From Amphimedon queenslandica (lineage: Eukaryota; Porifera; Demospongiae; Haplosclerida; Niphatidae), in contig NW_003546309.1 of the NCBI RefSeq assembly GCF_000090795.2, positions 32,438-96,437 on the forward strand: a stretch of DNA of 64,000 nt, read 5' to 3'. A program made the position numbers and the translations under genes. The notes beneath the pieces were generated by a model that was not told where the DNA came from, ran no database searches, and saw nothing but the letters and a program-made list of their open reading frames with translations. This document shows, piece by piece, positions 55,892 to 64,000 of this stretch (position 1 is the stretch's first letter; the number at the start of each line of letters is the position of its first letter).

Positions 55892-57912
55892 CAGACATAG
55901 ATATACATACACAATGTACATGTACATACAGTACCAATGGTAGATAGATAGTGCTTATAATAAATTCCATGGTGATGCTATATTAGTAACACGGTAGCGC
56001 TACTAAGTAGGATTCACCCCACTTCAAAATGGCTGCCACGACTTTTGCAGCCTTTAATACCAGGAGAGAGGATCGAAAATGAAAACCTCACGTTCAATAA
56101 ACAAATACATGTACATGTAACTATATATATAATTTCAACACTTTACCAATATACATAAATGAAGGTATACACATCCACCCATGGAATAAAATGACCATAT
56201 ACCATCTCAAGTACATCTACATGGTGGATGAATGATCTTATTCTCCCATTCCAACTTTATAGTCACAATAAATAAGGATGTACATGTACATGCAGACAGC
56301 TCCTCAAGGCAAATATGTCATTCAAAAGAATAGAATGTCCATTTATAGTGAGAGAGATTCGTGTAAACTGTCCTGTGTATGTTATACAGGTGATATAGTA
56401 CAATAACAATAATCTGGTATGTGGGCTGAGTTAGCATTGGCGGGGCACTATGATGATCAGGTATCAGTGTACACAGGAATTGGAGGGTTGATGTACTAGC
56501 TGCTATCACACACACTAAGTTTTGCTAACAGTAATTAGCTGTTAAGTATCAACAAATGTCAATTATAATTGTTTAGACTATAATATGCATGAACACATTA
56601 TGATAATAATCATTATAATTATTACAATCTTCAGGAGTCAAAAAAGACTGAAACCAAAACTCACACAGAGTAAGTCTTAAAACAACTTTTTCTTGTGAAA
56701 AGAAAAATAACTAAAAAGGTACAAGATAATGGTCATTAATTATACCTCGAAACCCCCTCTATCACATCCCCCTCTAATATCACTTGGTCCCCCCCTCTCT
56801 CTCTATCTCTCTCTCTCCTATTTTCTTTACTAATCACATTACTATGAAGACCTAATTTCACACGTTGCTGATTGTTATGACTACACAAGAATCATCATCC
56901 CAAAATGGCAATTAACAACAAAATGAAAACAAATAATCACAAAATCTTTTTAAAAAACCAAACACAAAACAAACACGGAGACAACACAGTAATTATACAT
57001 ACATGTAACAGCATGATATTAGTTCATTGGTCTTACTTAGAGCCAGTGGACAATCACCATTCATGTAACAAATGAAATCAATATAATGTATGTATATGTA
57101 CATGTACATGAATGTGTGTGTGTCATAATTGTAGTCAAGAGTATGTATCTGTATCATATGTTCATAGTGACTTATGTTAGAAAATATGAATTAAATTAAA
57201 ATAACACAGTCAACCACATGTAGATAATTAATGTTGACTACTACATGTCAGGGAAACTGATAACAGGAACATGTAGTGGGACATTGTTAGTAAGAGATAA
57301 GAGGAGGGGATAATGGGGGAGTGAGAGAGAGAGGGAGAGGGAGAGAGGAGAAATGAGAGAGAGAGAAAGAGAGAGGGAGGAGAAATGAAAGAGAGAGAGG
57401 ATAGAGATGAAGGAGAGAGAAGGAAAGGAGACAGAGAAAGGAAGAGATAAAGAGGAGAAAGAAAGGGAGAGATAGAGAGGAGAAAGAAGGGAGAAGAAAG
57501 AGTGCTTAAGGAAAAAATGAGAATCTATGCTTAAAGAAGTACAAATGTAGCTTGACTTACATATTTGATACTCATCCTGCTCCTGAGCAAGAAAATGACC
57601 AGATACATCAAGACTGGTGCTTCTGACTGTCTTCACAACTACTGGTTCACTGTAGCCCTCCTCTCCCTCATCATCCTCAATCTCTCCATTAGCTGTGGGC
57701 TGTTCCTCAACTTGGCTTGAAGACCCAGAATTGGCCTCTTCTGTATTCTCAGAGTTCATCATTATGATCTTTGCCCTCCCATCTTTTAAACTATGCCTAG
57801 GGGTGGCCATGTCAAGACTACTGGAGGAAGGGTTGTTGGCCATCACTGGTCCTTGCTGGGTGCTGAGAAGGAGCTGATTATTAGTGCTCGTGGTGTTACT
57901 GTTGGTGGCCAT
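37008..57912 (-). CDS. IQGAP-related protein with RasGAP-fold (GRD) and RasGAP C-terminal domains only
   Basis: I assemble 24 exons, 859 residues in frame: 57912-57561, 54563-54433, 54061-54019, 53857-53829, 53722-53635, 53581-53499, 53370-53276, 53175-53079, 52293-52131, 51942-51830, 51683-51587, 51526-51471, 51127-51026, 50808-50653, 50422-50299, 50026-49914, 45139-44966, 43196-43125, 42227-42176, 41413-41376, 40713-40601, 40513-40443, 37722-37649, 37151-37008. After an acidic disordered N-terminus and a short coiled coil comes an IQGAP-type GAP domain: [28 protein letters not shown], the [14 protein letters not shown] signature, QQTRRNLTL. The C-terminus matches the IQGAP RGCT domain ([16 protein letters not shown]...). 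IQGAPs bind active Cdc42/Rac and organise actin without GAP activity; here the arginine-finger position (LSMFEYAL) also lacks Arg. No CH, WW or IQ motifs are found, so it resembles the short amoebozoan DGAP1/GAPA form. Exon 9's end in an AAT repeat is the weakest junction. Confidence 0.85.
40528..40599. repeat. (AAC/AAT)n trinucleotide tract at an IQGAP-like donor site
   Basis: Mixed AAC/AAT repeats fill most of the 87 bp intron 40514-40600. Read on the minus strand, the donor GTATTATT runs straight into the repeat, so it makes up nearly the whole intron. Confidence 0.9.
45140..49913. other. Longest IQGAP-like intron after the first (4.8 kb)
   Basis: No supported exon lies in this intron; protein similarity is continuous from the exon at 49914 to that at 45139. 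It holds many ATGTAC palindromic repeats (46448-46480, 47546-47600, 48184-48250, 49090-49110, 49496-49582), CA runs (47281-47298, 47934-47950) and the compositionally distinct block described separately at 48300-48560. Confidence 0.6.
48300..48560. other. GC-richer unique-looking block inside an IQGAP-like intron
   Basis: About 260 bp lacks the AT and ATGTAC character of its surroundings (gagaggggcctaggagac, ccctctcagcccaagggg, cttcctacctctcaggag). All frames I scanned contain stops, so it does not look coding. It could be an enhancer, a structured RNA or an old repeat; I have no match. Confidence 0.35.
51249..51444. mobile_element. Second MITE-like foldback element
   Basis: The ends read TAGGGG...TTTTACTGGAAATAAATTT on the left and, in reverse complement, TAGGGGTTTTATTTTGTTGG then CATAAAATTTTGC on the right. 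TA is present at each border. It is about 196 bp, non-coding, in the 51128-51470 IQGAP-like intron. Interior words (AAAATAAAAC, GCCAA) recall the element at 25.2 kb, suggesting related families. Confidence 0.55.
52021..52165. repeat. Duplicated (ATT)n block overlapping an IQGAP-like exon end
   Basis: A unit of about 74 bp (TTTATTACTATTATCATTAT then TATTAAGTACCATTACTATT plus ATT repeats) occurs at about 52021 and again at about 52095. On the minus strand each copy contains a candidate donor GTAATGG. The coding frame of exon 9 stays open into the repeat as an Asn run. Confidence 0.85.
52361..53070 (-). repeat. Tandem repeat array, 186-bp family (reverse orientation)
   Basis: Nearly four monomers, the cleanest array in the window. 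Palindrome copies start at 52529, 52715 (one change) and 52901, giving an exact 186 bp period. Each unit carries AATTTTTTCTGATA, ACATATACATGTACTTATG, TTGCGTAGAAAGTTTGAGC and TCAAGTTT.GATTTTTTATG. The array fills the IQGAP-like intron 52294-53078 and ends about 3 bp inside the donor of exon 53175-53079. Confidence 0.95.
54319..54411. repeat. (ATT)n then (GTT)n microsatellite
   Basis: About 69 bp of perfect ATT repeats, then TTCTTATTG and a short TTG run. It lies about 20 bp downstream (in transcript sense) of the IQGAP-like donor at 54432, in the intron 54062-54432. Confidence 0.95.
55980..56024 (-). repeat. Short shared insert, copy 2 (opposite orientation)
   Basis: In reverse complement this reads GGGGTGAATCCTACTTAGTA, GCGCTAC, GTTACTAATA, matching the insert at 26794-26840. 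It lies in the first IQGAP-like intron, next to an AAAATGGCTGCC motif (56026-56037). No copy of the 186-bp repeat flanks it here, so it moves or persists independently. Confidence 0.7.
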
Positions 57913-59456
<1,544 letters not shown>

Positions 59457-59520
59457 GAAACCAATTATCACTTACAATGTATGTACATGTACATGTACAT
59501 GTATAATGTATTCAGTTCCA

Positions 59521-62500
59521 TCAGTCACTTTCAGAATCAGTACTACTCTCTCTTCTCTTGTGTTTCTTTTTACTGCTCCTCTTCTTTTCTTTCTTGTGTT
59601 TCTTCTTGTGATGACGACTGCTCGACGACTCCTTCTTCTTATCTCTCTCTGATCCTTTACGTACCGGAGACAAATCACTGTCGCTCTCGTACGAAGAGCT
59701 ACTCCGCCCATGAGACAAGTAATCTGAAGAACTGTGTCTCCTCCCTCGTCTGTCCCTCCTATAAGGAGAAGGACTCCTCCTCCTCTCCCTAGGGGAACGG
59801 GAACGGTGACCCCTTGACCCACGTCTGTTCACTGGGGACCTCCTCCTGTCGCTAGGGGACCTCTTCCTGTTGCTAGGGAAGTCAGGGGATCTTCTCCTCC
59901 TACTTCCAGGGGATATAGAAGACCTTCTCCTGTCTCTGGGTGAGTCCGATCCTCTTTTGTAGTATCTTCTGTTAGGAGGGGAACGAGAGTAGCGCCTATA
60001 GCCTCCATCCCTCCCTCCGTATCTTCTCCGGGGACTTCCTGATCGTCTCGAGTTTCTCCTGTTACTAAATATAGAGACGATTGAGACACGAAATAATTAT
60101 ACACAACATGTGGGTGGATATGTGTATATATCTTTCCTTATTCTTGTTATCGTATTTTGATGATAAACCAATATGACCTGTTTGCATAACAATTGTCATT
60201 TGCTTATTTGCATAATATAAATGTATATACTTCTATTATATCATATACAGTTTATATTATTATTATATAGTATAATTTGCATCATTCTTCAATAATGATA
60301 ACAATAATAATAGTAATAATCATTTACTTACTTTCCGTCATCTTCATTCCAGTTGAATTTGCCGTCAGGATTATTAAAAACGTGGAGAAAATTGCAGTGC
60401 TTCCCTTTAGGGCATTGACTTCCTAGAGAGAAACAAATTAACGGTTAATAATAATTCTTTTAAAAACTCTACCCAAAACCATAGTCTAATACATGTCGCC
60501 TTCTTTAGCAATTTTAAAATTTAAAAAAGATCCAATTTTCATCGGAATGAGCTCAAACTTTCTATGTAACATAAGAACATGTATAGGTATCAGAAAAAGT
60601 TATACAAATGGGGAATTCTCTCTTAGCCATTTTTGACAAAATTTGGCTCGAGACCCTGTACTATAGTACAGGGATTTTGGCCAGATTTTTGAGCAACTTT
60701 AAAAATTCTTAACAAATCCAAACTTGATCGGAATGAGCTCAAACTTTCTACGCAACATAAGAACATGTATATGTATCAGAAAAAATTATAAAAATAAAGA
60801 ATTGTCATCTAGCCATTTTTGATGAAATTTGGCCTGAGACCCTGTACTATAGTACAGGGATTTTGGCCAGATTTTTGAGCAACTTTAAAAATTCGTAAAA
60901 TATCCAAACTTGATTGGAATGAGCTCAGACTTTCTACGCAACATAAGAACATGTATATGTATCAGAAAAAATTATTAAAATGGGGAATTCTCTGCTAGCC
61001 ATTTTTGACAAAATACCCTGTATTTGGCCAAATGTTGAAGCAACTTAAATAACATCAGTAATTTATTACTACTTGGAGCTATGTAGCTCAATCTATGATA
61101 CTACTGTACTAGTATACACCTGCTTTAAGCCTTTCCTCACCTTGTTTCAAAAATTCTCCACAAATTGCTGTCTTCCATTTCTCTACTGGACAATATTCAC
61201 ACGAAAGCTGTTTCCCAGCATAATACCGTCCATTGAATTGCTTAATGGCCGCAGCACAAGCTTCTTCACTAATTATGAAGAAAGAGAAATATATATAATA
61301 TTAAATCTTTTTCTTATCTTTTTTCGTATAATTTTTACAAATTCTACAAGAACATACGTTGAATACTGAACGTAAAGGTTTCCTCTTAGGTGAGACTCGT
61401 AATTACAGGAAACCTATTTTATAGTCGGGTCAAAAACCACGTCAGATCAAAACCTTTTTCTCAAACCTTAAACTGAACCACTTCACCAAATTTTTCAAAC
61501 TCTGGGAACACATCTTGGTAAAACTCTTTGAAATCTTTCAACATGTCCTCATCATCCATCTAATAATAACAATAATAATAGCAACAACAATAATAACAAC
61601 AACAATAATAACAACAATAACAACAACAACAATAATGACACAATAATAATAACAAGAATAATAACAACAACAATAATAATAATAACAACAACAATAACAA
61701 CAACAATAACAATAATAATAATACTCTTCCTTGTACCTCTAGTCCCACGTCTTCATCGTGTTCGTCCAATAACTGCTGAGTCAGCACGACGTGGTTGTAC
61801 ATCCCACGTATAATCAAGGTGGTGCTGCTGTTTGGAATCGGATGGACTCGGGAGCAGTGGTCACCATAGCGACAGGCACCCGTCTTTATAAAAAACGGGC
61901 AATTAATCTTATCCTAAAAAGAACAAAAACAACAATAATAATAAATAATAATAACAATATTAATAATAATATTTGATTTCTCTCTTACCTTTTCCGTCCC
62001 ATAGTTGTCCTTCTGAGGCGGTTGTTCCTGATTCTCTTCTCCATGCCCTTGCTTCTCTGTCTTCTCATTGTCATCGTCTAGGAGGTTCATGGCCTTGGCA
62101 ACCTTTGCCATGTCTATTGGAGCATACGGGTTGTGCCACGGCTGGGAAGAAGAGAACAAGAGCTCAGGGAATTCTTAAAACATACTTCAAGACTTGAATC
62201 ATCATTGAATTGAGATGAGTAGAGTAGTAGTGAGAGAGAGAGGGGGTGAGGGGCTAAAAGTACTCTGTGTATGAGTGTTTGTCACAATTAACAACCAAAA
62301 CCTTATATTGGCTTGGGGGAGAGTTCAAAACAGTGATGGGAGACTTCCCTTGTCTTACCATGTGTACATCTAGAAGGTTTCCTTGCTCTTGCATTGTTTG
62401 GTCAATCTCTGATAATGCTTTTTCTAACAATTCCTAGAGAAAGAGAGAGAGAGAGAGAACATTAAGAATTGGTAAAAAAATACAAGGATTTTCCCGGCCA

Positions 62501-63374
62501 CCGCCATTGGATTAGTATTACTAAAATTTAATTGCTTGCCCCCTTTTAAAAAGATTATCCCCCTTGGCCGAAACCCTATCAATAAAATAACGAGATCTCT
62601 TTACCTCTTTCTTACTCTTTGCTTTCTCTTTATTTTCTTTTGCTTGTTTCTCCTTCCGTTCGAGAGCTTCCCACTCTTCTCTTATCATTCTCTAGTGATA
62701 CGAGTCTCTCGTGATACTTTGCATGTAGAACACATGGTGACCTTACCTCTCTTTCCTCTCTCTCTCTTAATTTCTGTTCCTCTTTCTCTCTCTTTTCGCA
62801 AAACTCTGCGTGACTCTTTCTGTCTCTTTCTAGCCAAGCTTCGTACTGCAGCTGCCTAAAGATCATACAATAATAAAATCAAGAGCATAATTAGGCATAA
62901 ATAACATTAAAAGTAGCAATTTTAGTTTGGGCACACTTATTCTTTGTATAAACATACAAGCATGTACATTAAAGGTATGTTAAATAGCTCAATTCAAATT
63001 AATAATAATAATTGTGTTTGCACCTCTCGGCCTCTTCCTTTTGAACTCTCCTTTCTTCTTCTGCTAGCTTTTCGCTATTAACATACAACTAATATATAAT
63101 AGTTTATATAAAATATAAACTACTCACGCGTATTCCGGTTGAAGCTTTAATCTCTCAAACTCTATCAAAAAAATAGCTACAGAATGAATTTTAAGACTTC
63201 ACCTTCTTCAGCTTCAGCTCTATCTTGTGCTATTTTCTGTCTCAGTCTCCGTCTCTTCTCTTTCTTTATTAATCTTCGTCTCTCTTTATGACTATATAAA
63301 CTAAATTCATAGTCACAGGCTGCAGGAATATACCTTAATGTGATCCACTCAGATTTTGGAATCTCCAATACCAT
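59521..63374 (-). CDS. ZRSR2: ZRSR2-like (U2AF35-related) splicing factor
   Basis: Thirteen exons (63374-63203, 63161-63128, 63074-63024, 62855-62747, 62691-62605, 62433-62359, 62141-61989, 61913-61737, 61559-61467, 61413-61358, 61268-61141, 60422-60332, 60058-59521) give 587 residues. ZRSR2 recognises the 3' splice site, mainly of U12-type introns. The charged coiled N-terminus (SHKERRRLIKKEKRRR...) matches ZRSR2 and is absent from U2AF1. Then come zinc finger 1 (CPFFIKTGACRYGDHCSRVH, CX8CX5CX3H, about 232-250), a UHM/RRM (FGEVVQFKV, HLRGNLYVQY, FNGRYYAGKQLSCEYCPV) and zinc finger 2 (CGEFLKQGSQCPKGKHCNFLH), followed by an RS tail of about 180 residues. Finger 2 has nine residues between its first cysteines where I recall seven; the extra pair falls at an exon junction. 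The last exon could start at 60064 instead, adding two residues. The frame is open upstream of ATG 63374 to 63467. Confidence 0.92.
60507..61045 (+). repeat. Tandem repeat array, 186-bp family (subfamily B orientation)
   Basis: About three monomers lie in the ZRSR2-like intron 60423-61140. Perfect palindromes at 60654-60673 and 60840-60859 give a 186 bp period; the third unit is truncated after ACCCTGTAT (about 61014). Words match the 29.4-30.0 kb array closely (GAGCTCAAACTTTCTACGCA, AACATGTATATGTATCAG). Confidence 0.95.
61562..61724. repeat. (AAC/AAT)n tract filling a ZRSR2-like intron
   Basis: About 163 bp of mixed AAC/AAT/AAG trinucleotides make up nearly all of the 177 bp intron 61560-61736. 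On the transcribed strand they give a GTT/ATT-rich tract that runs into the acceptor ttattag. Confidence 0.92.
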
Positions 63375-63564
63375 GAGGCATCCATGTAGGGGTGTGGCTT
63401 TTAAAAAGGCGTGGCCAACTTTGAGCCCCGCCCGATTTTTTGCTGTGCATGCAATGTGCAAATGCAAGCAAGCAAGCCTGCAGCAGCTTGCTTGCTCCTA
63501 TTGAATGATTTAAAGTAGTTGCATGAGTTTACAATTTAACTAGCTTAAACAATGTATATAATAA
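63375..63564 (-). promoter_or_regulatory. Compact promoter of the ZRSR2-like gene
   Basis: Only 190 bp separate the upstream gene's stop from this start codon. The minus strand holds a GC box GGGCGGGGC (63425-63433) and CACC-type words (CCACGCC, CCACACCCC) nearer the ATG. A hairpin of AAGCAAGCAAG/CTTGCTTGCT arms around CTGCAG lies at about 63464-63497. A coding start at 63467 cannot be fully excluded. Confidence 0.45.
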
Positions 63565-64000
63565 TTATCTTTCTTGCCATGAGTGGCTCCATGAGTGATT
63601 CTTGTCATTTAGTAACTGGACTAGCTTTTTATTGAAATGTTTGAAGAATATTTTAAGTTTAATTCTTGTCCATGTCGACATCTGGAGATGAACATCACGA
63701 CGATAATCAAATGAAAGTTGTGAGTTTTCCCCTTTGCTAACCCAATCATGATTTGTCACCCAGTACTTGGCTTTTGGTGGCTTATATTGTCTGGGATCAG
63801 AAAATGAAGGATCAAAATCGACATTGATATGAATGCGGTGTGAATTGATATGCCCAAACAGAGTATCATTAGATTGTAGTGTCAGATTGATGCTAATATT
63901 CCAACATATACTTTGACTGTTATTGTTGCTCTGCTCTGGTGAAAGAAGAACTGTTTTGAGCAACTTAATAATGTTAATAGCATCTTCCAATGCTTTTCCT
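63565..64000 (-). CDS. Unidentified gene, 3' end only (continues past right edge)
   Basis: An open frame of about 145 codons runs from the window edge to a TGA at 63565. Its sequence is rich in Asn, Lys, His and aromatic residues (NISINLTLQSNDTLFGHINS, KAKYWVTNHDWVSKGENS, KIFFKHFNKKLVQLLNDKN). No family is recognised, and no signal peptide, membrane segment or zinc motif is visible. Length and lack of repeats favour a real terminal exon. The upstream part is needed to name it. The stop is 190 bp from the ZRSR2-like start on the same strand. Confidence 0.6.
   Translation of the reverse strand, partial: GKALEDAINIIKLLKTVLLSPEQSNNNSQSICWNISINLTLQSNDTLFGHINSHRIHINVDFDPSFSDPRQYKPPKAKYWVTNHDWVSKGENSQLSFDYRRDVHLQMSTWTRIKLKIFFKHFNKKLVQLLNDKNHSWSHSWQER

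Noticed and set aside
61560-61817. Poly-Leu/Cys/Tyr frame on the minus strand
   Set aside because: Translation of the AAC/AAT repeat joined to the real ZRSR2-like exon in its own frame; the repeat part is intron.

Overview
The window is animal nuclear DNA. Its genes carry many short introns with GT-AG junctions, it is AT-rich outside exons, and introns and spacers are full of ATGTAC-type palindromic repeats and microsatellites. The gene content fits an early-branching metazoan: a Shark-type SH2-ankyrin-SH2 tyrosine kinase, a SoxB HMG-box gene, and UNC80-, RSF1-, IQGAP-, MOSPD1- and ZRSR2-like genes at high density. A demosponge such as Amphimedon queenslandica is my best guess. The species call is inference; no marker sequence proves it.

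Layout, left to right. (1) An UNC80-like gene on the minus strand runs off the left edge (visible exons 537-4251), with a complete 5S rRNA gene inside one intron. (2) A 3.1 kb spacer (4276-7419) holds a tRNA-like Pol III unit and a direct repeat. (3) On the plus strand follow a complete Shark-family kinase (7420-12470), an RRM/RS/prion-like RNA-binding protein (13053-16499) and an RSF1-like DDT-PHD chromatin protein (16929-33110, ten exons). (4) A convergent spacer leads to an intronless-ORF SoxB gene on the minus strand (35053-36366). (5) A 21 kb minus-strand gene (37008-57912, 24 exons, 859 codons by my splicing) encodes an IQGAP-related RasGAP-fold protein. (6) It diverges from a MOSPD1 gene (58200-59456) across a 287 bp bidirectional promoter. 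(7) MOSPD1 converges, with only 64 bp between stop codons, on a ZRSR2-like splicing factor (59521-63374). (8) The 3' end of an unidentified minus-strand gene reaches the right edge.

Exon models were built by hand from reading-frame continuity, splice consensus and recalled family similarity. Summed exon lengths are whole codons for all six complete spliced genes, which supports the junctions but does not prove them. The genes are not an operon or one pathway; two deal with RNA processing (RRM/RS protein, ZRSR2-like) and two with chromatin or transcription (RSF1-like, SoxB).

The most unusual content is non-coding. A dispersed tandem-repeat family (monomer about 175-187 bp, many copies centred on CCCTGTACTATAGTACAGGG) occupies introns of three genes, in both orientations. 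Other items are two MITE-like foldback elements, a perfect 17 bp-arm hairpin, a short element shared between two genes in opposite orientation, and microsatellites that abut or form splice sites.
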